Shown: piece by piece, positions 24,738 through 33,533 of the stretch
Layout: the number at the start of each line of letters is the position of its first letter
Position numbering within the stretch: the first letter of the stretch is position 1
NCBI GenBank assembly: GCA_039915085.1
Contig: JBDSOC010000179.1
Coordinates: 8,787-72,786 of the forward strand
Length of the DNA: 64,000 bases
Source: JACMLD01 sp039915085
Lineage (GTDB): Bacteria > Bacteroidota > Bacteroidia > Chitinophagales > Chitinophagaceae
Direction: 5' to 3'
The notes under the pieces: model-generated
What the model was told of the DNA's origin: nothing
What the model saw: the letters and a program-made list of their open reading frames with translations, nothing else
The model's database searches: none
Program-made: the position numbers and the translations under genes

Positions 24738-26915
24738 TTATGCCGTGGGCAATTGAATAATAAATTCCGTTCCCTGCCCTTCCTTTGTTTCCACCTTTAT
24801 CTCTCCACCATGTGCTTTTATAATATCATAGCTTAATGATAGTCCCAACCCGGTTCCCTGCCCGGTTGGCTTGGTGGTAAAGAAAGGTTGAAAAATTTTA
24901 TCAACTATTTTTTGTGGGATGCCATCACCATTGTCTTTTACAGAAATCAAAACTTTATCTGCCAGCTTCTTCGTGCTCACCCAGACAGTTGGCGCATACT
25001 TATCACCCGAAACTTCGTCAGCAACATTTTTCTTCTTTTCTGTAACTGCATAAAAGGCATTGGTGATCAAATTAAGTATCACCCTGCCAATATCCTGCGG
25101 AACGATATTGATATTTCCAATGCTTTTATCAAACCCGGTGTTCATTGTTGCATTAAATGATTTGTCTTTGGCACGAAGACCATGGTATGACAATCGCAAA
25201 TATTCATCGGCGAGCCTGTTAATATCTGCCGGCTCTTTTATTATTGATCCCGACCTTGAGTGTTGCAGCATTCCTTTTACGATAGCATCTGCCCGTTTAC
25301 CATGGTGATTTATTTTCTCTTCATTTTCTTTTATGCTGGTGGCAATTAATTTTACTTCCTCCATATTTCCCTGGCTGATCTCTTGGTGCATCTCATCAAT
25401 CAGTTCTTTGTTCACTTCTGAAAAATTGTTCACGAAGTTTAAGGGGTTTTGTATCTCATGCGCAATACCTGCGGTAAGCTCGCCCAATGAAGCCATTTTT
25501 TCAGATTGTACCAATTGTGCCTGCGCCTGTTTTAGTTTTGCCAGCGCTTTTTGTTTCTGGCGGTTATTTCTGAGCAATGCAACAGCTGTAATAAGAATTA
25601 AAAGCAGCACAACCGATACACTTATAAGAAAATTTTGCTGCGATTTCTTTTGCTGGCTGAGTGCAGCTATTTCTCCCTGTTTCTTTGCCAGGTTATAATT
25701 GTATTCAAGCAGCGAACTTTTGTTTGTAACCGTTGCATTTACCATGCTATCGCGGTAGCGGACATAAAGACCATTGTATAAGTAAGCATTTTTAAAATCA
25801 TTTTTAAATGCATATGCCTTGGCAAGCGCATCTGCATTGTCGCGCATAAATTCAATGGTACTTGTTTGTTTTGCCAGTTCCAGACCCTTCATGGCATAGT
25901 ACAGCGCACTGTCGGGCATTTGTTTTTTAAGGTATGCACGGGATAATACGCCATCTATCCAGGCAACTCCTTCAATATCGTTGATTTTCTGTGCCGATGC
26001 CAATGCTGTTAGTCCATATTCAAAAGCCGGGGTAAGACTATCCAGGCGGACATACACGTCTGCCAGGTTACTTTGCAGCAGTTCTACCGAGGATGGATTT
26101 GTTTGTTCTTTAAGGCTTTCTTTATAACTTTCAATGGCCTCTTTGTATTTACCCATCAGGCGGTAACGTTCTCCGATATTAACCAGCAGGTTGTTTTTAA
26201 GATTTTTATTGCCCAATTTTTTATTTGCCTCAAAAGCTTTCTGATAGTACAAGAGCGATTTATCCTGATCACCAAGAATATTATATATCATAGCAATATT
26301 GTTCCATGAATTTGCGAGACATGGAAGACAATCTGCTTCTTCTCCGGCGGCAATCGCCTTCATAGAATATTCAATTCCTTTGGAATAATTGCTGAGGGAA
26401 TTCATATACAGTGATGCAATTGTGGCCTGGGATCTTGCAAGCAATCTTTTATTACCGCTTTTTTGTGCCAGGGCCTCTGCTTTTTCGGCATATGCAAGCG
26501 CCTGTTTGTTATTATTTTGTGGCGTGGCAAATGTCAATCTCAGTGCGCTGTTCACCAACAAATCCGGATCGCCTGCTTTTTGTGCAATAGAATCTGCCTG
26601 CAGCAGCAGTACAAGCGATCCCTGTTTGTCGCCCCGCATGTTTTTTACCCGGGCAAAACCCATCATGCTATAGGCTTCGCCTGCAGTATAACCAAGTTTG
26701 CGGGAAATGGCCATTGCTTCAGTGGCAAGTTTCTCAACTTCCTCAGGTTGTGCAATCACCCCGGTATTGGCAAGCTCATTCAGCCGGTTAACCCTGACTG
26801 TATCTGCCTCAGGGTGATTTTTTATTTCAAGCTGCAGCCTTTCAGTTTCCTTATCCTGTGCATCTGCTCTTACTGCAGATACAATCAGTGCGGCCAGTAG
26901 TATAATTTTTCTCAT
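24738..26915 (-). CDS. TPR-containing sensor histidine kinase
   Basis: 725 residues: signal peptide (1-20), about eight TPR-like helical repeats in the periplasm (roughly 40-390; for example YNILGDQDKSLLYYQKAFEA), a transmembrane helix (429-448), a short coiled-coil, the phosphoacceptor His486 (GELTAGIAHEIQNPLNF) and a complete ATPase domain ending GLSLSYDIIKAHGGEI. This is the Bacteroidota TPR-kinase type. It lacks an adjacent receiver of its own, but the downstream receiver genes are likely partners because its kinase core is nearly the same as the second kinase's. The gap to that kinase gene is 236 bases. Confidence 0.93.
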   Translation of the reverse strand: MRKIILLAALIVSAVRADAQDKETERLQLEIKNHPEADTVRVNRLNELANTGVIAQPEEVEKLATEAMAISRKLGYTAGEAYSMMGFARVKNMRGDKQGSLVLLLQADSIAQKAGDPDLLVNSALRLTFATPQNNNKQALAYAEKAEALAQKSGNKRLLARSQATIASLYMNSLSNYSKGIEYSMKAIAAGEEADCLPCLANSWNNIAMIYNILGDQDKSLLYYQKAFEANKKLGNKNLKNNLLVNIGERYRLMGKYKEAIESYKESLKEQTNPSSVELLQSNLADVYVRLDSLTPAFEYGLTALASAQKINDIEGVAWIDGVLSRAYLKKQMPDSALYYAMKGLELAKQTSTIEFMRDNADALAKAYAFKNDFKNAYLYNGLYVRYRDSMVNATVTNKSSLLEYNYNLAKKQGEIAALSQQKKSQQNFLISVSVVLLLILITAVALLRNNRQKQKALAKLKQAQAQLVQSEKMASLGELTAGIAHEIQNPLNFVNNFSEVNKELIDEMHQEISQGNMEEVKLIATSIKENEEKINHHGKRADAIVKGMLQHSRSGSIIKEPADINRLADEYLRLSYHGLRAKDKSFNATMNTGFDKSIGNINIVPQDIGRVILNLITNAFYAVTEKKKNVADEVSGDKYAPTVWVSTKKLADKVLISVKDNGDGIPQKIVDKIFQPFFTTKPTGQGTGLGLSLSYDIIKAHGGEIKVETKEGQGTEFIIQLPTA

Positions 26916-27070
26916 GTTTATTGTATAGCAGTTATTATCTGAATTGTTATTTTCTTTACCGGAATGTATGAATCCTGCTGCAATGCTTTATTAATTTGTC
27001 CGGCTGAATTTCTTTTAATTGATTTTGCTTTTATAAATTATATGAATGAAAATATTCTATTGAAAGGAAA

Positions 27071-27583
27071 TTATTTTCCCTGTGCCGGCATCAATCCCAG
27101 TTGCGTCATAAAATCCATATTGTCATAAAAATCCCTTTCTTCTGCAATCTTTCCGCCAGACATCCTCACCAGTGTGGTACCATCAAGACTAACTGTCTTA
27201 CCTGTTGCCGGAATGCCAAAGAAAATACCTGTATGGGTGCCTTTAAAATTCCAGTATTTTACCAGTTTTTCTCCCTGCCCAAAAACATCTTTTATGGTGA
27301 ATGTTATTTGTGAAAAGCCGGTAAGAAAATTAGCGTAGTATGCGCGGGCACTGCCAATGCCAATTACGTCGGCCGGACTGGCGTGCATCACCACATCTTT
27401 TGTAAAATTGCTGTCATTAAACATTCCCAGTTTGCCCTTGTTCATTATTTCATCCCAGACATGGGTATAGGATTTTATGTTTGCTTCAACCTGATCAACT
27501 TTCTCTGGTGCGGATTTTTCATGAGCAACGCAGCCAGCAAGAACCAATATTGCCGCTACAGGTACAACAGAAAAAAACTTCAT
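27071..27583 (-). CDS. SnoaL-like ester cyclase family lipoprotein
   Basis: 170 residues from the ATG at 27583, preferred because it opens into a perfect lipoprotein signal (VPVAAILVLAGC, Cys18). The mature part is a cystatin-like barrel of the NTF2 superfamily: HVWDEIMNKGKLGMFNDSNF, VVMHASPADVIGIGSARAYY, FKGTHTGIFFGIPATGKTV and RMSGGKIAEERDFYD. These are ester-cyclase/SnoaL landmarks. True SnoaL enzymes close polyketide rings, but most exported relatives in Bacteroidota have no known substrate. Monocistronic. Confidence 0.83.
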   Translation of the reverse strand: MKFFSVVPVAAILVLAGCVAHEKSAPEKVDQVEANIKSYTHVWDEIMNKGKLGMFNDSNFTKDVVMHASPADVIGIGSARAYYANFLTGFSQITFTIKDVFGQGEKLVKYWNFKGTHTGIFFGIPATGKTVSLDGTTLVRMSGGKIAEERDFYDNMDFMTQLGLMPAQGK

Positions 27584-28028
27584 AAATGCAGTAGTTTGTG
27601 ACATGATATATTTTTAGGTTGAAAATAGATTATCGCTTATTCTTTGAAAAATACCAGGTTAATTTTCAATCAGCCCATATTATCGTAATACAGGACCAGG
27701 TCAGGGTGGATGAGGTTGGTTTTTATAAAGGATACAGAACCGGCACGAAAATATTTGTTACAGAATGAGATTGAAATTGATTGGTTTGCACTTTGATCAC
27801 GGATTCCCGGTATACTGATTTCAAAATCAATGACTGGCTATTATATTTTCCAATATTTTTTAATGGGGAAAAGATGGACGGCGTATTATTAACCCGGATA
27901 CCGGTATACCCGGTATGGTTACACATAACAGTGACTGGCAGAATGTTGTGGGGCATTAAGGTTATTATGGGGGTTAATGGTACAAGTTATAAAATAAATC
28001 AATAACCTGAAACAAAAAGCTGGTAACA
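27584..28028. other. Intergenic region without a convincing gene
   Basis: About 440 bases between two genes on the same strand. Frames of 70-80 codons exist on both strands but look random (no start context and inconsistent hydrophobic patches). A near-palindrome around ATACCGGTATACCCGGTAT at about 27898-27916 could be a protein-binding site. I see nothing else. Confidence 0.45.
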
Positions 28029-28610
28029 TTATACATTTTCATTTACCATCCTGCGGAGGTAAGCCTGCTTTACAGGTTCCCTGTTTTGTTTGCAAAATGG
28101 TGTAAAATACTGATGGGCCAGCAAAAAGGAAATCTGCGTTTTATGCCACTGTGGTAATGTCAGCGAAGGATCTATATAATGAAGTTCTTTGTAGAGGTTT
28201 TCTGCTTTTTCTTCTACACTGTTTGTTCCCAGGTATTCCAGGTCAGCATCTGCAATGATTGTTTCCGCTTTATTTTGAGGGGACTGCGGCATTTTGGTTG
28301 CCATTATCATTCCGCATATAACTTTTATATCAGCGGGCGAATACCCATAATCCGGCAGGTAACAGCGGGCCAGTAAACAACTTTCCTTTTCATGATTGGC
28401 GTAGGTATTGATAAAGCCGGTATCATGCCATAATGCGGCGGCTTTAAGTAAGTCCATTTCCTTTTCAGTACAATGCTCCTGCCGGCCAATTTCTATAACC
28501 TGCTCAAATACATATAAGGTATGTCCTGCATTGTGGTAATAATAATAAGGCGATAATTTTTCCTCCAGTAACGCTGCTACAAATGATTTCATATGCTGGC
28601 TACTTTGCAT
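28029..28610 (-). CDS. HD-domain phosphohydrolase
   Basis: 193 residues from the ATG at 28610; a second ATG at 28592 would avoid the 11-base overlap with the upstream YitT gene. The HD signature is complete: His30 (YYHNAGHT), His62-Asp63 (ALWHDTGF), a further His (NHEKE) and Asp123 (IIADADLEYLG). Such proteins hydrolyse nucleotides or other phosphomonoesters with a divalent metal in the cytoplasm. The overlap points to co-translation with YitT, an association with no known functional meaning. Confidence 0.87.
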   Translation of the reverse strand: MQSSQHMKSFVAALLEEKLSPYYYYHNAGHTLYVFEQVIEIGRQEHCTEKEMDLLKAAALWHDTGFINTYANHEKESCLLARCYLPDYGYSPADIKVICGMIMATKMPQSPQNKAETIIADADLEYLGTNSVEEKAENLYKELHYIDPSLTLPQWHKTQISFLLAHQYFTPFCKQNREPVKQAYLRRMVNENV

Positions 28611-29496
28611 GGGCCTTCGCTTTTAGTATACCGCCGCTTGCTTCCTTTATGCTTTGTACATATACAAATACTTTGGGATCTATTTTCAGTAAAGCCTCCT
28701 GTATTTGTTTTATCTCCAGGCGGGTAACAATTGTAACAATGATTTCTGTATCTGTTTTAATATCGAAACTGCCGGGCAGGTAGCCACGTTCTCCCTTGTA
28801 CACTGTAATTCCTTTTCCCATTTCATTTACAAGGAAATTTTTTATTTCTTCATGGCGGGCAGAAATAATATTGACAGCGGTAAATTGCTCAATACCATCT
28901 ACCACATAATTGATGGCCCTGGTTGCCGTAAAATAAGTAATGACGGAATACATAGCAGTTTCTATATCAAATTTCAATGCTGCCACCGCAAAAATAATAG
29001 TATTAATAAGCATAATAATTTCGCTGTTGGAGAACCCGGTTTTACGCCCGGTAAAAACAGCTATTACTTCTGCACCGTCTATTACACCACCACCGCGAAT
29101 AACCAACCCTACGCCTGTACCCATTAATAATCCGCCAAAAATAGCAATCAGTAATTTATCACTCGTGATGGGTTTAATATCTACAAAAAACAAGGCCACA
29201 GCAAGCAGTATAACGGCGATGGTGGTTTGCACCGCAAAAGTTTTACCGATTCTTCTGTACCCAAGATAGATAAACACTGCATTTAAGACAATTACCAGCA
29301 AGCTGATATTAATGTGAAAAATTTCATACAATAAGATGGAAATGCCGGTAATGCCTCCATCAAGAAACCGGTTGGGTATCATAAACCCCTTCATTGCCAG
29401 CACGGCTAAGACAATACCAATAGCAATGTGCAGGAAGTTTTTCAGGTTCAATACCTTTTGCCATTCTACCACATCACTTTTATATTTTACAGTCAT
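28600..29496 (-). CDS. YitT family membrane protein (DUF2179 C-terminus)
   Basis: 298 residues: a first helix at about 17-38 (NFLHIAIGIVLAVLAMKGFMI), the conserved NRFLDGGITGISILLYE motif, four or five further helices including a glycine-rich GTGVGLVIRGGGVIDGAEV stretch, then a soluble C-terminal domain (about 205-290, ERGYLPGSFDIKTDTEIIVTIV). This is the layout of the YitT/YpjC family of inner-membrane proteins of unknown transport function. It is first in a two-gene unit with the HD hydrolase. Confidence 0.9.
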   Translation of the reverse strand: MTVKYKSDVVEWQKVLNLKNFLHIAIGIVLAVLAMKGFMIPNRFLDGGITGISILLYEIFHINISLLVIVLNAVFIYLGYRRIGKTFAVQTTIAVILLAVALFFVDIKPITSDKLLIAIFGGLLMGTGVGLVIRGGGVIDGAEVIAVFTGRKTGFSNSEIIMLINTIIFAVAALKFDIETAMYSVITYFTATRAINYVVDGIEQFTAVNIISARHEEIKNFLVNEMGKGITVYKGERGYLPGSFDIKTDTEIIVTIVTRLEIKQIQEALLKIDPKVFVYVQSIKEASGGILKAKAHAK

Positions 29497-29719
29497 TGTA
29501 AAGCAGTTGATTTAATGTACTAATATAAGGCACTGTTTTGATTTTTAGCCGGTTTGCTTAAAAGGCAATTGAAATTGAGAACATACGCCCGCAAATAAAC
29601 GATTATTCGCTCTTTTTTGTGGTTATTTCGGTATCCGGCGAAAGGTATCCCGGTTTCACGAACTTATGCTATATGGATAAAAAATACTGTATAATTTAAT
29701 AATGTATATCCAAAAAATA

Positions 29720-29739
29720 AGCAGGCCAGGGGGCCTGCT
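29720..29739. terminator. Strong bidirectional terminator between divergent genes
   Basis: AGCAGGCC-AGGG-GGCCTGCT, a perfect 8-bp stem, with TTTTATG on the right and, on the other strand, TTATTTTTTGG on the left. The flanking large genes diverge, so neither needs it. It must end a short transcript; the best candidate is the 23-codon frame at 29765-29836 on the minus strand. The rest of the 430-base gap holds no other gene that I can support. Confidence 0.8.
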
Positions 29740-29764
29740 TTTATGAAATTAGCATTAAGCAAAG

Positions 29765-29836
29765 TTATGAAAATACAGCCAGCGCCATCAAAGACGACAA
29801 TATCAGCATGCATTTCCAGCAATTAAGTCTGTTCAT
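29765..29836 (-). CDS. Candidate 23-residue single-helix small membrane protein
   Basis: ATG at 29836, stop TAA at 29765-29767. The peptide begins MNRLNCWKCMLILSSLM and ends ALAVFS: two positive residues, a CxxC pair, then one continuous hydrophobic helix. A TATATTTA about 35 bases upstream resembles a -7 box, and a strong terminator lies 25 bases downstream. The layout of start, hydrophobic helix, stop and terminator looks like an independent small gene rather than chance. Confidence 0.5.
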   Translation of the reverse strand: MNRLNCWKCMLILSSLMALAVFS

Positions 29837-29926
29837 ATTTATACCATTTAAGAGTGTAAATATACCACCTGTTTAGTTGCATCTTTGTTAAAGTAAAATA
29901 GACCGGCAATCAGTATCTTTATTGCT

Positions 29927-30541
29927 ATGGCTACATCTTTTAACAAAATAGTTTTCTTTGATATTGGTGGAGTTCTCTTAACAAATGGCTGGGGACATGA
30001 ATCAAGGCAGGCTGCTGCAGTAAAATTTGGTTTTGACTATGAAGAAATGAATATTCTGCACGAATTCATTTTCAATGTATATGAAATAGGAAAGATTTCG
30101 CTGGACGAGTATTTAAATACCACATTGTTTTACCGGCCCCGGAATTTTACTAAAGATGTGTTTATCCAATTTATGCTGGAACAATCAGTTGAGTTGCCCG
30201 GTACACTTCAGTGGCTGATACAATGGAAAAAGCAATATAGGGATCAGTTCCGTTTTATATCTATTAACAACGAAGGAAAAGAATTAAATGATTACCGTAT
30301 TCAAAAATTCAGGCTCCATGATTTTTTTGACGCTTTTGTTTCATCCTGCGAAGTAGGCATGCGCAAACCTGATCCTGGTATATTCCGCATTGCCATGGGT
30401 ATTGCACAGGCCAGCCCCGAAGAATGCATTTATTTTGACGACAGGCAAATTCTGATAGATGCTGCCCTAAAAACAGGTATGGCTTGTTACCGCCATAAAG
30501 GACTTGAATCAACCAAAGCTGTTTTAGAAAGTTTATTATAA
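29927..30541 (+). CDS. HAD-superfamily hydrolase
   Basis: 204 residues, cytoplasmic. Motif I is FFDIGGVLLTNGW with nucleophile Asp12; the second aspartate of the usual DxD is a glycine, as in several YihX-like phosphatases. Motif II is ISINNEGKEL, motif III Lys in GMRKPDPGIF, and motif IV is IYFDDRQ. A helical cap lies at about 20-90 (subclass IA). It probably dephosphorylates a small sugar phosphate or nucleotide; substrate cannot be told. Monocistronic. Confidence 0.88.
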   Translation: MATSFNKIVFFDIGGVLLTNGWGHESRQAAAVKFGFDYEEMNILHEFIFNVYEIGKISLDEYLNTTLFYRPRNFTKDVFIQFMLEQSVELPGTLQWLIQWKKQYRDQFRFISINNEGKELNDYRIQKFRLHDFFDAFVSSCEVGMRKPDPGIFRIAMGIAQASPEECIYFDDRQILIDAALKTGMACYRHKGLESTKAVLESLL

Positions 30542-30675
30542 TCATTTATTATTTACTTATCTCTTTTACGGTAGATAATAAACCAATAAAAAGGGGGATG
30601 TAAAAACATTCTCCCGGTTGCATAAAAACTACTGCTTAACTAAACAATGTCTGTGGCCTGCTTTGTTTATGATTT

Positions 30676-31098
30676 CTATTGAACTATCAGGCGGCTGACT
30701 GGCCTGGCAGCTATACGTTCAAACTTTACCTGGTGTTTAATTTTTTCTGCTCCATCACTGATGATGATTGTATACAAACCTTCTTCCGCCCCGCTGAAAT
30801 TATACTGCTTGCTCATTTTTGTAAATTTGCGGCCAGTAAAAAAATTATCCAGTGTATTACCATCCGGATCACTCAATGAAACAGACAAATCCTTTTTGCC
30901 CGGGTTTTGAATGCTTAAACAAATTACCTCATCATTATCTTGCAAATTCAATTCAAAGCTGAAATTCTTTTCATCTGTCAGGTAATTGGTAATTGATGAA
31001 TACCATGAATGAGGACCTCCGGCGGCCTGGGCTGGTTGATAAACAGCTACCAGGATAATTGCAACTACGAAAGCTGTGGTTTTTACAAAATTTTTCAT
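30676..31098 (-). CDS. Small secreted beta-sandwich protein, unknown
   Basis: 140 residues. Signal peptide MKNFVKTTAFVVAIILVAVYQPAQAA, then a beta-rich domain (FSFELNLQDNDEVICLSIQNPGKKDLSVSLSDPDGN; EGLYTIIISDGAEKIKHQVKFER) resembling the Ig-like sorting modules of Bacteroidota but ending too early for a canonical type IX sorting tail. It may be a periplasmic binding or matrix protein. An open frame directly upstream (to 31286) has no good evidence. Confidence 0.65.
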   Translation of the reverse strand: MKNFVKTTAFVVAIILVAVYQPAQAAGGPHSWYSSITNYLTDEKNFSFELNLQDNDEVICLSIQNPGKKDLSVSLSDPDGNTLDNFFTGRKFTKMSKQYNFSGAEEGLYTIIISDGAEKIKHQVKFERIAARPVSRLIVQ

Positions 31099-31343
31099 AT
31101 TTAATTTTTTTTCTGGTTAGAATAAATGTTCGTACTATACAATGCTTTAAACGTGCCAGACGGAAAGTCTTGTAAATCAATATCATTTTCCAGGGATATC
31201 ATGAGAACTGTCCGTTTCCGATGCATCACATGTTCGATTTTGCTATCAATTAAAAAATAAAGTTTCCATGATACAAAGTGGGTCAATAGCAGTAAGTTGC
31301 GGCAGCAATAATTTTTTATTCATCCAGCTGTTAAATCTTTTTC

Positions 31344-31937
31344 ATGAATGTGTCCGTTTTACTTTTCGAAGATTTTGAAACCCTGGATGTTTTTGGTCCG
31401 GTGGAAATATTGGGAAGGCTGACTGATCTGTACACAATCAGCTTTTACTCATTACCAGGTGGTTTGATAAATAATAAACATGGCGTTTCTATTCAAACAG
31501 GAAAACTTGAAGCAATCAATAACGGAACAGATATTTTTCTTATTCCAGGCGGTTATGGCACACGGGTAGAAGTAACCAATATTGGATTAATAGATGCCAT
31601 CAGGCAAATTGCTGCTTCCAGTAAATATGTATTCACTGTTTGCACCGGCACTGTATTGCTTGCAAAAACAGGTTTACTTGATGGAAGGAAAGCCACTTCC
31701 AATAAAAGGGCCTTTGACTGGGTGATTAGTATGGGTGAAAAAGTAAACTGGATCAGGCAGGCACGCTGGGTAGTCGACAATAAATATTATACTTCCTCCG
31801 GCGTAAGTGCCGGCATGGATATGACTTTAGGGTTTCTTAATGATGTACACGGGCATGCATTTGCAAAAGATGTCTCCCATCAAATAGAATATACCTGGCA
31901 GGAAGATAAAAATCATGATGATTTTTGCAAACAATAA
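31344..31937 (+). CDS. DJ-1/PfpI family protein
   Basis: 197 residues. N-terminal MNVSVLLFEDFETLDVFGPVE, the conserved glutamate at 21, and the nucleophile elbow VFTVCTGTVLLAKTGLL with Cys100, followed by TSSGVSAGMDMTLGFL. This matches the DJ-1/PfpI subgroup related to isonitrile hydratases and to the N-terminal halves of GlxA-type regulators. No DNA-binding half is attached. The GH18 gene starts six bases after its stop, implying one mRNA, without an obvious functional link. Confidence 0.88.
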   Translation: MNVSVLLFEDFETLDVFGPVEILGRLTDLYTISFYSLPGGLINNKHGVSIQTGKLEAINNGTDIFLIPGGYGTRVEVTNIGLIDAIRQIAASSKYVFTVCTGTVLLAKTGLLDGRKATSNKRAFDWVISMGEKVNWIRQARWVVDNKYYTSSGVSAGMDMTLGFLNDVHGHAFAKDVSHQIEYTWQEDKNHDDFCKQ

Positions 31938-31943
31938 ATATTG

Positions 31944-32903
31944 ATGAAGCACTACATGTTATCATTTTTTCTCAGCATGCTGCTACCCGCTGCCATGTTT
32001 TCGCAATTCAGGGTAGTGGGATATGTTCCCTTACAGCGGCAACCGGTGACTCCTGTAAGTGACAGTATTATTAAAAGATTAACGCACCTCAATATTGCTT
32101 TTGTAAATCCTGATTCGCTGGGCAACCTTTTTTTGCCAAATGGTATTGATTCATTGATTAACCTGGCCCGCGCCAATAAGGTAAAAGTGCTTATGTCTGT
32201 GGGTGGCGGAAAATTCAATCCCTATTATGACAGCTTACTGAGAATGGAGAACAGGAAAGCATTTGTTGACAAATTGATTCAACTTGCTGCCGATCATCAT
32301 TTCGATGGGATTGATGCAGACCTGGAAAATGATAACCTTACTAAAAATTATGAAGCATTTATTATTGACTTATCTGCCGGGTTAAAAAAACAGGGCAAAC
32401 TATTAACCGCTGCTTTGGCTACCTGGAACGCACAACTCATCAGCAACGCAGCATTGGCAAAATTTGACTTTATCAATGTGATGTCTTATGATCAAACCGG
32501 TCCCTGGCGGCCCGCTGATCCCGGCCCGCATTCAACTTACGAAAAAGCCGTTTCAGATCTTTATTACTGGACAAATACCAGGCATGTTCCAAAAAATAAA
32601 ATAAACCTTGGTCTTCCTTTTTATGGCTATGGTTTTGGAACAACCTATGGAGAGAGTATGCCTTATGGAAACATTGTAACTACCTTTCAAAATGCCGGGC
32701 AGCAGGATACCATCATGCCCCCCGGCGGAGGTGCTATCTACTACAACGGGTTGTCTACCATCCAAAATAAAACCAGGCTGGCTTTAAAAAATGCAGGTGG
32801 TGTAATGATTTGGCAAATACTGCAGGACGCTGCAGGAACACAGTCTTTACTTACCAGCATACATGATATCATTAAGAAAAGGCCGGTTAAGCATCAGCGT
32901 TAA
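31944..32903 (+). CDS. GH18 chitinase-like protein, exported
   Basis: 319 residues from the ATG at 31944. Signal peptide (MLSFFLSMLLPAAMFSQ), then a TIM barrel: KVLMSVGGGKF, the catalytic FDGIDADLEND with Asp121, Asp124, Asp126 and acid Glu128, FINVMSYDQTGPW and INLGLPFYGYGFG. All GH18 catalytic positions are intact, so hydrolysis of chitin, chitooligosaccharide or GlcNAc-GlcNAc bonds is expected. There is no chitin-binding domain, and the short form suggests an endo-N-acetylglucosaminidase or chitooligosaccharide role. Its stop overlaps that of the opposite gene. Confidence 0.92.
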   Translation: MKHYMLSFFLSMLLPAAMFSQFRVVGYVPLQRQPVTPVSDSIIKRLTHLNIAFVNPDSLGNLFLPNGIDSLINLARANKVKVLMSVGGGKFNPYYDSLLRMENRKAFVDKLIQLAADHHFDGIDADLENDNLTKNYEAFIIDLSAGLKKQGKLLTAALATWNAQLISNAALAKFDFINVMSYDQTGPWRPADPGPHSTYEKAVSDLYYWTNTRHVPKNKINLGLPFYGYGFGTTYGESMPYGNIVTTFQNAGQQDTIMPPGGGAIYYNGLSTIQNKTRLALKNAGGVMIWQILQDAAGTQSLLTSIHDIIKKRPVKHQR

Positions 32904-33397
32904 CTATCTTTATCTTTACGCTTAAATTTATTCTTACTCCAGGGAGCAAAACCTTTACTCGTTTTTTTGGGCGGAACGTTCTTTTTACCAGGGTTTTCTG
33001 TTTTATTTACCACTTTCTTTTTAAAAGTATTTGCCACGCTCCTGCTCACTGCTACCCTTCTTGACCCGGCAGATCTTGTTTTGCCGGTAGCTTTAACAGG
33101 TGCATTTGTTTCTTTTTCCAGGGGTGATTTTTTTGCCTTTACGCCATCTGCTGCGCGCCGTTCTTTAAATGCTGACGCTCCCTTTTCTGCCGCACGTGCC
33201 CCTCTTCTGCCAGCATTGGCGGATGCAAACTTTTTTTTATGGGAGGGTGCTTTTTTTGTCGTTTCATTTGCTGCATCCTGCTCTTTAGGCATCGATGCTG
33301 CTTTTTCTGCAGAACGGGCTTTCCTTCTGCCAGCAGTGGATCTTTGCTGATCAGATGTTTTCTTCTTACCTGATCTTCTCTTTTTTATCCTTGTCAT
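32900..33397 (-). CDS. Basic Lys/Arg/Ala-rich, probably nucleic-acid-binding protein
   Basis: 165 residues, very rich in Lys, Arg, Ala and Ser, beginning MTRIKKRRSGKKKTSDQQ. Two similar modules can be aligned: TAGRRKARSAEKAASMPKEQ and NAGRRGARAAEKGASAFKER, an internal duplication of about 45 residues. The rest is KKSPLEK- and PGKKN-type tail. There are no hydrophobic segments, so it is probably disordered. DNA or RNA binding is inferred from composition. The stop codon shares the palindrome TTAA with the stop of the convergent GH18 gene. Confidence 0.65.
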   Translation of the reverse strand: MTRIKKRRSGKKKTSDQQRSTAGRRKARSAEKAASMPKEQDAANETTKKAPSHKKKFASANAGRRGARAAEKGASAFKERRAADGVKAKKSPLEKETNAPVKATGKTRSAGSRRVAVSRSVANTFKKKVVNKTENPGKKNVPPKKTSKGFAPWSKNKFKRKDKDS

Positions 33398-33533
33398 AAA
33401 GTAATGTAGTTATAATTATTTACATAGTTGGCGGTACCCATGGGCAAACACAAAAAAAACAAACTTGCCATTGGAACAGGTTATCTGCAAAAAAAATTAC
33501 TTAACTATGCAAAAGGTAATTAAAAAATATATC

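Noticed and set aside
27723..28005. Overlapping 74- and 77-codon frames on both strands
   Set aside because: Random-looking composition, no start context and no terminator; treated as non-coding spacer.
31101..31286. 61-codon minus-strand frame just upstream of the 30676-31098 gene
   Set aside because: Ends three bases before that gene's start, which looks operon-like, but composition is unconvincing and no recognisable domain or start signal is present.
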